DNA of 64,000 nt from Leptolyngbya sp. PCC 6406 (lineage in GTDB: Bacteria; Cyanobacteriota; Cyanobacteriia; Phormidesmidales; Phormidesmidaceae): assembly GCF_000332095.2 (NCBI RefSeq), contig NZ_KI913949.1, positions 1,315,169 through 1,379,168 on the forward strand. The letters run 5' to 3'. Positions within the stretch are counted from its first letter, which is position 1; each line of letters opens with the position of its first letter. Below the pieces are notes generated by a model. The model was not told the DNA's origin. It worked only from the letters and a program-made list of their open reading frames with translations, and searched no databases. This document shows, piece after piece, positions 54,478-63,499 of this stretch. A program made the translations under genes and the position numbers.

Positions 54478-56322
54478 TCAAGGATCAGGACAGGGCTGGC
54501 TCCAGGGTTGGGTCTCAGCCACGGTTTGTGTTTTACCGGGGGGGACAGTCCGTTCGTCCATAAAGGTGACCTCTAAGCTACTGAGGTGTGGTCCAGAGTC
54601 ATGCTTTTGGTTCCAACTCCGGCATAGGTAGTCGCCGTAGTAAGGATATAGGGTTTCTCCCACTGTACGGTTGAGGTTAATGAAGTAGGTGCGCCATTGC
54701 AGGTTGCGGTAGAGAGCCTGCCGCTGGCCTAGAGTGGGTTTTTCCATCGAGATAGCTTGGTCAGTCTGAAGTAGATTTACGCGATCTTGGTTTTCCAGAA
54801 TTCCCTCTACGATGTACCAACCATCATCACGGGGAGCACTAGGGGAAAAAATACTCCAAGACTGGTCTAGGCGGGCAGCTTGCATAAGACCGTGGAGACG
54901 ATTAGCTGTACGACTATTGGTGATACGACGCAGGACGCGAATGGCGGAGTTGGGGCTATCTACAAAGGCGTAATGGTTGGTAATACTGCGCACGTTCCAC
55001 AGAAAGGTCAATAGTAGTAGCAGCCCAGCGGCCCCGTTCTGGAGCCGAGTTGGTTTCACGGAAAAAGTTTTGAAGGCGAGGGGACGGGTGAGTAGGCCCG
55101 CTCGCCGCCGATTATTAGCGATCGCCTCATAGAATTGTGTCCCTAATCCCATCAGAGGTGACCATCGCAACAGGGGAGCTATCCACCAGAATAGAGGGGA
55201 TAAGCTACAAACATAGGCGATTGCCTCAAACCGATAGCGATGATGTCCTTGCCAATCGACCACGACCCAGGAATTTTCTTGCTCCATAGCAGCAGCAATT
55301 TCAGGAATTTCTTGAGCTGGGGTTAGGGGGGTACTGGGCAAAGCTAAAAAGGTGCGAATTAAATACACAACTTTTTTGCAAAATCCGCAGTCTATGTCGT
55401 AGTAAATGGTCAATCCATACCGTTCTGAGTCGTAAACTCGCTTACTCCAACGCTCCCAGGCCGATGTAGGGATAAAGACAAGCCAAGTGGTAATACTTAG
55501 AGCTGGAAATATACCTAAATTGAGAGTAAGACCAAATCCTAAATGAAGTAGAATAAAGGTAACGATTGTGATGTTGCGAACTAAGTCCGTACGAATAGGA
55601 AAGAATAAAAACAATGGCCCTACCCATTCTAGAACTAAAGTAGAAAAGGTGAATAAAGGCAACAATGCGCCCAAGTTCAAGAGCCAAGCGCCTAGTGGGG
55701 TGACATATTGGTCGTAGCTAAGGGCGTAGTAAACAGCGCTACCTTCAGGCCACCAAGTAGGGCTAGTCGTTTTGAAAAAGGCAGAGAATATATAGATGAA
55801 ACATTGCTGCGCCATCAGGGCTAGGGTAGCAGCCCCAAAGAATCGTTTAGGTAGGGAGCGGGAATTAGTATTGAGAGCACTGTCAATAGAGTAGCTGGCC
55901 CCAAGGGGGAGGAACATGGCCCAAAACATAACGGCTCGCAGAACATCATCGGCTGCGAAGATGAGGGCTGGGTTGCGGTTGTGCAGGGAAATGAGCAGTG
56001 CCCAGGAGGCAATGGTGGCAAGGCGAGTTTTCCATCCTACGAAGAGGGCGATCGCGATCGCGATCGCGATCAAAAAGATCCCTGCCTGGAACCAGGGTTG
56101 GCCGCTGATCAGGTGCAGAGACCAATACCAATCGGGTAGAATTTCAGCCACTGCTTGTCGAGGCAAGACTCCTGCATCTGTATAGTGAGCGGTCAGGTCA
56201 CCGAAGCGGGTAGTCAGATCTGCCAAAATAACAAGGGCTAAGCCCATCCGAAATAGGGCTAGAGATCGCAGATCGAGACCATAGCGTTTTTCCCAAAATC
56301 CGGGGCGGGCAGCAGCAGTCAT
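54478..56322 (-). CDS. HTTM–DCC (DUF393) fusion protein
   Basis: This is a 614-residue protein. The first ~290 residues are an HTTM domain (vitamin K-dependent gamma-carboxylase N-terminal-like): LRSLALFRMGLALVILADLTTRF, then four or more membrane helices and WWPEGSAVYYALSYDQYVTP. A DCC/DUF393 thiol-disulfide segment follows, with YYDIDCGFCKKVV (about residues 307-319, CxxC), and a soluble C-terminal ~200 residues. HTTM-DCC fusions occur in several bacteria, with unknown substrate. The DCC CxxC could supply or cycle disulfides for the HTTM part, as in vitamin K oxidoreductase chemistry; this is an inference. ATG 56322 is chosen. A run of HIP1 units lies in the coding region. Confidence 0.85.
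   Translation of the reverse strand: MTAAARPGFWEKRYGLDLRSLALFRMGLALVILADLTTRFGDLTAHYTDAGVLPRQAVAEILPDWYWSLHLISGQPWFQAGIFLIAIAIAIALFVGWKTRLATIASWALLISLHNRNPALIFAADDVLRAVMFWAMFLPLGASYSIDSALNTNSRSLPKRFFGAATLALMAQQCFIYIFSAFFKTTSPTWWPEGSAVYYALSYDQYVTPLGAWLLNLGALLPLFTFSTLVLEWVGPLFLFFPIRTDLVRNITIVTFILLHLGFGLTLNLGIFPALSITTWLVFIPTSAWERWSKRVYDSERYGLTIYYDIDCGFCKKVVYLIRTFLALPSTPLTPAQEIPEIAAAMEQENSWVVVDWQGHHRYRFEAIAYVCSLSPLFWWIAPLLRWSPLMGLGTQFYEAIANNRRRAGLLTRPLAFKTFSVKPTRLQNGAAGLLLLLTFLWNVRSITNHYAFVDSPNSAIRVLRRITNSRTANRLHGLMQAARLDQSWSIFSPSAPRDDGWYIVEGILENQDRVNLLQTDQAISMEKPTLGQRQALYRNLQWRTYFINLNRTVGETLYPYYGDYLCRSWNQKHDSGPHLSSLEVTFMDERTVPPGKTQTVAETQPWSQPCPDP
56048..56071. repeat. Fourfold GCGATC run (HIP1 expansion) inside HTTM gene
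   Basis: Four tandem GCGATC units produce overlapping GCGATCGC octamers in the coding sequence. On the minus strand they encode the alternating Ala-Ile run AIAIAIA within a membrane helix. The run tolerates the repeat because both residues suit a helix. Confidence 0.9.
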
Positions 56323-56364
56323 AGGGCAACAGGAATCGTAGGGCAATGGAAATAGAAGGGGAAT

Positions 56365-57291
56365 CTAAGGCGTAGGCAGGAGGGGTTGGAGTTGTTGGGC
56401 CAGCTCCTGCGATCGCAGTTCCCTGGCCTCAGGCTTCAGGTGGTAATGAGTATCGGCAAAGAGATTTACATCAACCTGAATGTTGAAGGTCTTGGGGTCA
56501 TACACCAAGGGGGCAATCTGGGCCAACGCTTCCGCCGTAGTACGGATGCTGTCTTGAGTCCTAGAATCACTACCATCAGCATAGACCCAGGGCAGGGAGA
56601 GCAATAGGGTTCCTCCCCGCGCCTCGACCTCCTCTCGAAACTGGGTAATCCGCTTTAGGGTATGGGGAGTTGCAGGCTGGCGAATAGTTATTTTCCACCA
56701 GTCTCCCACCCGCTCTTTCTCTACCGTAGGATCCCCATTTGGGGTGAGAGGGTCGTCGTAGTAGCCCGTTACCCGACCTAGGGTGGCAACATCTGTGGCA
56801 GATTTCACCATCCCTCGCAGGGAGGGGATACCCAACATCATGACCTCCTGGGCCAATTGCCGAGGAGGAATATTTCCTGTGAAGGGCTGTCCGGTGGCAA
56901 GGGCAAAGGAACCGGAACGTTCCCCTAAACCGTTCTCATGGCTCAACAACAAATATTCAGGAATCAGCAGAACCGTGTCACCAGGGTTCACCTGGGGCAA
57001 CACGCTGGGCAAAATCAGGTTGAGCCCGACTGGTCCGTCAATACCCATATTGATCACTGGCAGACCGAGTTCGGCTTCTAAAATATCCGAGTTGATGGTG
57101 TAGTGGGCACCAGACCCCCCCGTAATGAGCAATTTGGGGGTCTCAATTTCCTCGGCGAGTGCCACCTTGCGCTGGTACATTGCCCGCAGCCACGTCGTTT
57201 CACCGCCGCCATAGATGTTGTATAGACTCCCTGCGGTCCAAGTGATGCCTGCGATCGCGGCCCAACTCAGTAGCTTTAATGACCCTCTCAT
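56365..57291 (-). CDS. SGNH/AlgX-like exported protein
   Basis: This is a 308-residue protein. It has an N-terminal membrane segment (LLSWAAIAGITWTAGSLYN), then LLITGGSGAHYTINSDILEAELGLPVINMGIDGP, with a block-I like G-S-G and block-II N-x-G arrangement as in SGNH hydrolases. A C-terminal Asp/His pair is visible in LFADTHYHLKPEARELRSQELAQ. DltD- and AlgX/AlgJ-type proteins of this build partner MBOAT acyltransferases and complete acyl transfer in the periplasm. It lies 57 bp downstream of the MBOAT gene, which supports that pairing. The canonical catalytic Ser is not fully certain. Confidence 0.75.
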   Translation of the reverse strand: MRGSLKLLSWAAIAGITWTAGSLYNIYGGGETTWLRAMYQRKVALAEEIETPKLLITGGSGAHYTINSDILEAELGLPVINMGIDGPVGLNLILPSVLPQVNPGDTVLLIPEYLLLSHENGLGERSGSFALATGQPFTGNIPPRQLAQEVMMLGIPSLRGMVKSATDVATLGRVTGYYDDPLTPNGDPTVEKERVGDWWKITIRQPATPHTLKRITQFREEVEARGGTLLLSLPWVYADGSDSRTQDSIRTTAEALAQIAPLVYDPKTFNIQVDVNLFADTHYHLKPEARELRSQELAQQLQPLLPTP

Positions 57292-57348
57292 AACTCTCAA
57301 CCTGTTCCAAAATTGACTGATTAAACTGCGTTTGTTCGAGGCTTCGTT

Positions 57349-58809
57349 CTAAAACTCGAAGTAAATAAACTCCGACGGAATATTGGCGGCAAATAAAATA
57401 GTCAGGACCAGTAATGTTCGCGAGACCCAAGGCACCAGAAATAGTTCATACTCCAGAGTCCGCTCCTGCCATATAGCAATATGCTCCATCAGCAAAAATC
57501 CTGCCGCCAGAAACAATGTCAGCCCTAAGGCAATGCCTTCATTAATAGTGAAATGGCCAAAAGCGCTGGCCAAATTACTGAAGGAATAGGACCAAGGCGT
57601 TACCAGGGTCAGCAGCTTGGTAAAGAGCCTAGTCGTATTCAGTTCCATAAAGAACAGACAGCCAAAAATAACCGAGCCAAAGGTCAGTGCCCAAGACAGA
57701 ACTTGAGGCCGCTTCACATACTTGCCCACCATCCGCTGAAAAGGTCGCCCTGCATAGCGTAGTAGCAATAACAACGCCCCATGGTAAGCTCCCCAGAAAA
57801 TGAAGTTCCAGGCCGCTCCATGCCAAAATCCTGAGAGTACAAAGGTGATAAACAAGAAGGCTGGTGCCCAGGACTTTCGAGATCCCATCAGAGGTAAAAA
57901 AACGTAATCGCGAAACCAAGTACTTAGGGACACATGCCAGCGTCGCCAAAACTCATTAATGCTCTGGGAGGTATAGGGAGCGAGAAAATTCACCGTTAGC
58001 CGTATGCCTAGCATCCGGGCAATGCCCAAAGCCATAAAACTGTACCCGGCAAAGTCAAAGTAAATCCGCAGGGTGAAGAGAAAAGCATAGAACCATACCA
58101 ACCAAGCATTACTAGCCTCTTCAAGCTGAATAAACGGAGCGATATTGTCTGCTAAGACAAACTTCATGAAAAGACCCAAGGTGAGCCATCGCAACCCTAG
58201 GTCAAAATTTTCAACGGTGAATTTGAAGCGAAACTTTTCAATTTGAGGTAGTAGGCTAGCTCGACGCTCAATGGGTCCTGCCACAATTTGGGGAAAAAAG
58301 GATACGAAATTGAGATAATCCAGGAAGGCAATGGGCTTTTTGCGACGGGCTTGGAGGGAGTCCACAACAAAAGCCACCATTTGGAAGGTATAGAAAGATA
58401 CCCCAGGTGGGATTTGGCTAAATACTGGCAATGGAAAACCTGCCTGCCAGTTATTCGGGACTGTTATTGCAATACCCATAAAATCTTCTATGAAAAAGGT
58501 GAGGTATTTGAAATAGGCCAATACAGCCACATCAAATACGATAATAGCAGTGGCGATCGCACGAGCCTGTTTGCCCTCGCGAGTCAACATCCACTTCACC
58601 ATTAAATAGTTGACAATAATTTCAATTGAAAATACTAAAAAGCTCGTACGGCTAGCATTAGAAAATAGGAATAATGACATGGCGGCTAGGCCCACCGTGT
58701 CAAATACGTCGCGCCATAGATTGAAAGATCTTGCTACCGCTCGCACCGTAAAGAAGGGTACGGAAAACAGCAGTAAAATCCACCAAAAGGAAAACTCGGA
58801 AAAATTCAA
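57349..58809 (-). CDS. MBOAT family O-acyltransferase (AlgI/DltB type)
   Basis: This is a 486-residue polytopic protein with about 11-12 membrane segments. The MBOAT landmarks are QIPPGVSFYTFQMVAFVVDSLQ, YLNFVSFFPQIVAGPIERR, INEFWRRWHVSLSTWFRDYVFLPLMGS and the catalytic-His region LSGFWHGAAWNFIFWGAYHG. These match AlgI/PatA/DltB enzymes, which move acyl groups across the membrane onto an extracytoplasmic acceptor. The start is TTG 58809, supported by AAGGAG 8 bp upstream. The gene precedes the SGNH-like gene and follows the ACP gene, so the acyl donor may be that ACP. Confidence 0.93.
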   Translation of the reverse strand: MNFSEFSFWWILLLFSVPFFTVRAVARSFNLWRDVFDTVGLAAMSLFLFSNASRTSFLVFSIEIIVNYLMVKWMLTREGKQARAIATAIIVFDVAVLAYFKYLTFFIEDFMGIAITVPNNWQAGFPLPVFSQIPPGVSFYTFQMVAFVVDSLQARRKKPIAFLDYLNFVSFFPQIVAGPIERRASLLPQIEKFRFKFTVENFDLGLRWLTLGLFMKFVLADNIAPFIQLEEASNAWLVWFYAFLFTLRIYFDFAGYSFMALGIARMLGIRLTVNFLAPYTSQSINEFWRRWHVSLSTWFRDYVFLPLMGSRKSWAPAFLFITFVLSGFWHGAAWNFIFWGAYHGALLLLLRYAGRPFQRMVGKYVKRPQVLSWALTFGSVIFGCLFFMELNTTRLFTKLLTLVTPWSYSFSNLASAFGHFTINEGIALGLTLFLAAGFLLMEHIAIWQERTLEYELFLVPWVSRTLLVLTILFAANIPSEFIYFEF

Positions 58810-58975
58810 AGTGGTGTCTCCTTACTGATCCCATAGACCGGAACGGGGCTGGACATAGGCAGATAAAACTTGGGCATCAGTCCCTGGTAAGACAGCAGGG
58901 CGATCGCCTTGGTTCTAGGAGGGACTAGGATACAAGTTTTCCCAATCCCCAGATCACGCAGTAACTAGGGAAAAG

Positions 58976-59275
58976 TTACAGGTCGCTCACATTTACGGAA
59001 ACCTCGAACTCGTCCACGAGATAGGTGGCGGCTTTTGCAATGGTGGGGTAATCCCACAGGAGCGTGGAGGGTAGTTCTAGGTCTAGCCAATCTTCCAAAT
59101 CTCCGACTAGGGTGACGGCGTCAATGGAATCCAAGCCATAGCGGGTCAGGGGCTGGGTCACATCTACGGTGTTGGGATCTAGGGACAGCACATCAGCAAG
59201 CTGATTGACCAGCCAGACCTGAATTGCTTCAACGGGGGAGGTTGCAACTTGGGATTGAGTGACAGTGGAGTTCAT
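58976..59275 (-). CDS. Acyl carrier protein
   Basis: This is a 99-residue stand-alone carrier. The phosphopantetheine attachment motif is GLDSIDAVTLVGDLE (Ser near residue 61), followed by the acidic recognition helix DWLDLELPSTLLWDYPTIAKAATYL. This is of the polyketide/FAAL-associated type rather than the primary fatty-acid ACP (which has DSLD). The acid-rich C-terminus is normal. ATG 59275 is chosen; a longer upstream frame overlaps the previous gene's stop and shows no similarity. It lies between the dehydrogenase and MBOAT genes and is expected to carry the activated acyl chain. Confidence 0.92.
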   Translation of the reverse strand: MNSTVTQSQVATSPVEAIQVWLVNQLADVLSLDPNTVDVTQPLTRYGLDSIDAVTLVGDLEDWLDLELPSTLLWDYPTIAKAATYLVDEFEVSVNVSDL

Positions 59276-59342
59276 AGGTGCTCGTAGGTATGGGTTAGGA
59301 AAATGGGCAGGTAGAGGACTCAGTTGGCTTCGGTTTGGCAGC

Positions 59343-61178
59343 CTAGGCTTGCAACTGAAGGGCAGGCATCGCTGATTCAGCAGCACCCACGTTAGACTCC
59401 GGCACAGATGCCTGAGCCAGTTGGAATGGCACAATGGAGAACATTTTGTCCTCCTGATGTAGCCGCAGCAGCTCCACCGCTACAGTTTCGTAGTAGCTGG
59501 TGGGTACCGCTGGCCGCTCAGGGCTGAGGTGAGCGAGGAGGCGATCCACGCACAGCACTAGCCATTGGCCCTGGGCAAAGAAGTCGCCCAACTGCTGATG
59601 GTTGTATAACCACATGTGCAGACAGGCAGTGGCGGCATGAAGACGGCAGTACTGTTTTGCCATCTCAAAAGACTCAAAGGACTGGTCGTGGCCATGTTCG
59701 AAGGCACTATTTGCGATCGCAGTGTCCTGCTCATCCAATACCTTCAACAGTAATTCGCCTTGTTGCTGAAGAAGACTCAACACCTGCTCTTCGACCTGTG
59801 CCTGTATGAGCCCCTGGTCTTGAAGGGTGGCCAATGCTGTTTCTAGACCCTGGAGGACATCATCGGCCCCACGACTCATCAGCTCTAACTGCTGAGGGGC
59901 AAAGGGCGGTAGATCGGTACTCAGGTCAAAGCTATTGTGCAGACGGGCCTGTAGTGCTTCCAAATCCTTGGGTTTCCGGCGGTCTCGGGCCTTAGCCAAC
60001 TGCCGTCGCTGGAGAATCAGGGCGTGGAGATTCACGACGGAACTGCCGTCAAAGACGCTGATGATAGAACTGTCCCGCAGCATCTTTTGAAACACGCCGT
60101 TATCGTGTTCATCGCGCATGTAGAACCGCGCTCCCAACACTACGGAGATCTCCTGCTGCATCTTCTCCAGGGTGACGGGGACAAAGTATTTGTCCACTGC
60201 TGACCAGACGCTAAACTGACGAGGGACCACATGAAAACCTCGGGCAGCGGCGATATTAACGCAGTCACAGGTGAGGATATCTAAGAAGCCATTGATCAGA
60301 GTGCGGCGAGGGTGGGGCATATCCCACACGGTTTTGCCGTAGAGACGACGGTTCAGGGCAAAGTTGAGGGTGGTACGCAGACAGGTATCGGCGGAGCCCT
60401 GGGAGAACGCAGCGCAGAGGGCGCGGGTAATCTGGAAACCCTTGAGGGCGAGTTCTAGTCCATGGCCCTCTGGACCCAGAAGCATTTCGTCAGGAACAAA
60501 GCAGTCCTCGAAATAAATGCCGCTCATGTCGGCCCCACGAATGCCGTGGGTTTTGATTTTGGGGGAGTTGCCATAGTGGGCCGGATCCAGTTCCCGCTTG
60601 TCTACCATGAAGAGGGAAAGCCCCCGATTGCCCCCTTCCTCATCAGTACGGGCCAGCACGTAAGTGATACCGGATCGGGTAGCGCGGTTAATGGGCCATT
60701 TCTCTCCGGTGAGACGATAGCCGCCGGGAACCTTCTTGGCCACGACGCTGCCACCCACCAAATCGCTGCCGTGGTCGCGCTCGGAGTAGGCCAGACACAT
60801 CGTGCCATGGTCTTCGATCATGAATTGGGCCAGCTTCCGTTTTTGGGCCTCGGTTCCGGCCATCCAAGTGAGGAAGGACCAAAACATGGTGGTGAATGCG
60901 ATCGCAATATTCAGATCACGGCGGGAAAGCACCCGGACAAAGGCGACAAATTCCTCAAAGGAGGTAAACTCGCCTCCGCAATCGGTCGGAATGTAGTAGC
61001 GTTGCAGCTTCCAGTTATAGAGCCACTCCACTTCAGCAGTGGGGAAGGTCTCCTGCTCATCTAACTCAGCGGTGCGCTGAAAGGACAATGGGCTATTGGG
61101 GTCGGCAGGGTGACCCAAGTCACGCTCTAGGGCTGCGGCAATCCAGTACTGCTTGAGTGGAGGCATGGGGCTGTCCAT
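59343..61178 (-). CDS. Acyl-CoA dehydrogenase-family flavoprotein (acyl-ACP type)
   Basis: This 611-residue protein is longer than typical acyl-CoA dehydrogenases (~380) because of a ~200-residue C-terminal extension. The core has FTTMFWSFLTWMAGTEAQKRKLAQFM, the FAD/substrate block MCLAYSERDHGSDLVGG, EKWPINRATRSG and FQITRALCAAFSQGSADTCLRTTLNFALNRRLYGK. The last is where the catalytic base region lies, and a typical catalytic Glu is not obvious. A later VFDGSSVVNLHALILQRRQLAK is the C-terminal end of the core. It probably introduces a double bond on an ACP-bound acyl chain. It sits between the FAAL (72 bp) and ACP (67 bp) genes. Confidence 0.87.
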   Translation of the reverse strand: MDSPMPPLKQYWIAAALERDLGHPADPNSPLSFQRTAELDEQETFPTAEVEWLYNWKLQRYYIPTDCGGEFTSFEEFVAFVRVLSRRDLNIAIAFTTMFWSFLTWMAGTEAQKRKLAQFMIEDHGTMCLAYSERDHGSDLVGGSVVAKKVPGGYRLTGEKWPINRATRSGITYVLARTDEEGGNRGLSLFMVDKRELDPAHYGNSPKIKTHGIRGADMSGIYFEDCFVPDEMLLGPEGHGLELALKGFQITRALCAAFSQGSADTCLRTTLNFALNRRLYGKTVWDMPHPRRTLINGFLDILTCDCVNIAAARGFHVVPRQFSVWSAVDKYFVPVTLEKMQQEISVVLGARFYMRDEHDNGVFQKMLRDSSIISVFDGSSVVNLHALILQRRQLAKARDRRKPKDLEALQARLHNSFDLSTDLPPFAPQQLELMSRGADDVLQGLETALATLQDQGLIQAQVEEQVLSLLQQQGELLLKVLDEQDTAIANSAFEHGHDQSFESFEMAKQYCRLHAATACLHMWLYNHQQLGDFFAQGQWLVLCVDRLLAHLSPERPAVPTSYYETVAVELLRLHQEDKMFSIVPFQLAQASVPESNVGAAESAMPALQLQA

Positions 61179-61250
61179 TAAAGTGACGCGGCTAGGGGGA
61201 AACAGGTCGGATTGTTTGGTTTTGATCAGTAGTGCAATCCAGTAGTGCCA

Positions 61251-63077
61251 TTAAGTTCGAGCTGTCTGAATTTGACGGGCAAGGGACTCAATATCATCGC
61301 TGAAGTCGCGGACCTTGGCGGTGAAGCGGGGATTCTCGCTCCAGTCAGCAATCACCTCCAGGGTGCCCGTCAAGAAACTGGCGCGACAGGCGCGACGCTG
61401 AATCTTGCCGCTGGAGGTTTTGAGGACATTGCCAGATTTCACCAACGAGATCGCACAGACCTGTAGCTCATGGACCTCGGAGATAGCCTGTCGAATATCC
61501 GCCAGCACCTCTTCCGTTGGCAGCGTGAGCTGATGCTGTCGCTCCACCTCCTGCACTACCACGAGTTTCTCTTCCCCCTCATCAATGATGGAAAAGGCTG
61601 CCCCATAGTCAGGCCGCAGCGCTGGGGTCAACTGTTGTACCGTCCACTCAATATCCTGGGGATAGTGGTTGGTGCCGCGAATGATGATCAGATCCTTAAT
61701 CCGTCCAGTGATGTAGAGCTCCCCTGCCCGGAGGAAGCCTAGATCCCCAGTGCGTAGGTAAGGTCCGCCGCTTTCTCCCTTTAGACGGGCACCAAAGGTT
61801 TCCGCGCTCACCTCAGGTCGCTGCCAATAACCAGAGGCCACACCCGGATCAGCCACCCAAATTTCCCCCACCTCATCTGCTCCACAGCGAGTCAGGGTAT
61901 CCGGGTGGGCAATCACCACCTCGGTTTCACAGACCAATTGGCCACAGCTCACCGTGTCCCGGCAGGACTGATCGGCTTGGGCCAAAGCCACCCGACCTTG
62001 CTCTAGGGCATCGGCATTCAAGGGCAAAATCACAGGCTCAGTTGCCACGGGCTTGCTCGACACCAGCAGAGTGGCCTCCGCTAGTCCGTAGGCCGGAGCA
62101 AAGGTAGTCCATTGGAAGCCATGGGGGGCATAGGCTTCGGTAAATTCCCGCATTACCCGAGGATTGATGGGTTCCGCCGCATTACCCGCCGCTTTCCAAT
62201 GGCTCAGATCCAGACCTTCTCGCTTGGCAGGCTTGATCCGACGCACACATTGGTCGTAGGCGAAGTTGGGAGCCTGACTATGGGTAGCCCGATATTTGGA
62301 AATGGCTTCTAGCCAGCGCTGGGGTCGTTTTACAAAGGCTAGGGGCGACATGATGTAGCAGGGCGCTCCCGTATACAGAGGTTGGATTAATCCCTCAACG
62401 AGGCCGTAGTCGTGGAAGTAGGGCATCCAGGTGACCGTGGCTCCGTCGGGGGTGTAACCACAGGCCCGCTGAAGATAGGCGGAGTGGTGCATCAGGTTGT
62501 AATGGCTGAGCATCACGCCCTTGGGAACCGAGGTTGAGCCAGAGGTGTATTGAAGGTAGGCCAAAACGTCCTTATCAACTTGGGGATTTTGCCACTGATC
62601 GGCGAGGGTGAGATCCACCTGTTCGGTATCAATCCACCGCATCGTGTCGAACTCGGGGAAATCCACCTCGGCATCGCGAAACAGATCAATGATGCGCTGA
62701 GTACTGAGAACCAAGGTGGCGGCGGCGTCTTTGACAATTTCCCGCAGGCGGGGCAAAGCCCGCTTCATTCGGCCCGCATCTGGCGGGGGCACGGGGATGG
62801 CGATTACGCCAGCGTAGAGACAACCGCAAAAGGCCGCCATCACTTCTATGCCTTGAGGATAGAGAAGGAGCGCCCGTTCCCCCTTGGCCTTAGTCTCCTG
62901 GAGTTGAACTGCGATCGCACGGGCCTGCCAATCTAGCTCGCTATAGGTATAGGAGGCTGCCTCAGTTTTGCCATCCTCTAGGAATTGATAGGCAAGCTGC
63001 TGCGGCTGGTACTCGGCGCGGTGCTGTAGCAGATTTACCAACGTGGCAAATTGAGGTACTGAGGGAGACTGAACCAT
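61251..63077 (-). CDS. Fatty acyl-AMP ligase
   Basis: This is a 608-residue FAAL. It has the AMP-forming core YLQYTSGSTSVPKGVMLSHYNLMHH (about residues 171-195), WMPYFHDYGLVEGLIQPLY, AYGLAEATLLVSS, YLRTGDLGFL and the late KTSSGKIQRRACR, which is the C-terminal Lys region. HDYGLV and the extra insertion near residues 350-380 distinguish FAALs from CoA ligases. It activates a free fatty acid as acyl-AMP and loads it on the ACP encoded downstream. It is the first gene of the minus-strand cluster, and the divergent region to 63500 probably holds its promoter. Start ATG 63077. Confidence 0.93.
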   Translation of the reverse strand: MVQSPSVPQFATLVNLLQHRAEYQPQQLAYQFLEDGKTEAASYTYSELDWQARAIAVQLQETKAKGERALLLYPQGIEVMAAFCGCLYAGVIAIPVPPPDAGRMKRALPRLREIVKDAAATLVLSTQRIIDLFRDAEVDFPEFDTMRWIDTEQVDLTLADQWQNPQVDKDVLAYLQYTSGSTSVPKGVMLSHYNLMHHSAYLQRACGYTPDGATVTWMPYFHDYGLVEGLIQPLYTGAPCYIMSPLAFVKRPQRWLEAISKYRATHSQAPNFAYDQCVRRIKPAKREGLDLSHWKAAGNAAEPINPRVMREFTEAYAPHGFQWTTFAPAYGLAEATLLVSSKPVATEPVILPLNADALEQGRVALAQADQSCRDTVSCGQLVCETEVVIAHPDTLTRCGADEVGEIWVADPGVASGYWQRPEVSAETFGARLKGESGGPYLRTGDLGFLRAGELYITGRIKDLIIIRGTNHYPQDIEWTVQQLTPALRPDYGAAFSIIDEGEEKLVVVQEVERQHQLTLPTEEVLADIRQAISEVHELQVCAISLVKSGNVLKTSSGKIQRRACRASFLTGTLEVIADWSENPRFTAKVRDFSDDIESLARQIQTART

Positions 63078-63499
63078 AGTGGTTAATTCGAGTTATCTAG
63101 GGTGGGCTGGACAGCAGTGGCAGAGTCCTCAACAGGCCAAGGCTAAGGGGTTAGGCCCATCACTCATCCCTGGCAAAAGATTTAGGTTCATACTGACACA
63201 GGTTTTCGGTAGGCTGATGAAAATACGGAGACGCTTTACAGAAAAAACAAACTTGCATGGGAAACATGAAGCCCTTATTTCCCTTCTCAGATCTCAGAAA
63301 AACGGGGAATTCTACAGAAACATACTCCCCAGAATGCTCGCTACACCTTGGCTACCTCTAGATTCCCTAGGAGTAGAGAGCCGCTAGAAAAACTGTCCTG
63401 TTTGGTGCGATCGCGATCAGCAAAGGCTCCTAGGCTTGAAAATATCTGGCAAACCCTTGCAGACCCTGGCTGTATCGATGGTGTAGGGTTGCAACCCCT
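63078..63499. promoter_or_regulatory. Divergent intergenic region with a 12-bp palindrome
   Basis: 422 bp separates the FAAL cluster from the TonB-like gene, so promoters for both should lie here. The only clear structure is the perfect palindrome GGGTTGCAACCC (63486-63497) directly in front of the TonB-like ATG at 63500. It could be an operator or affect ribosome loading. No gene or other repeat is seen. Confidence 0.4.

Noticed and set aside
51297..63077. Terminal-alkyne type (JamABC-like) fatty acid module
   Set aside because: That module needs a membrane desaturase/acetylenase; here there is an acyl-CoA dehydrogenase-like protein.
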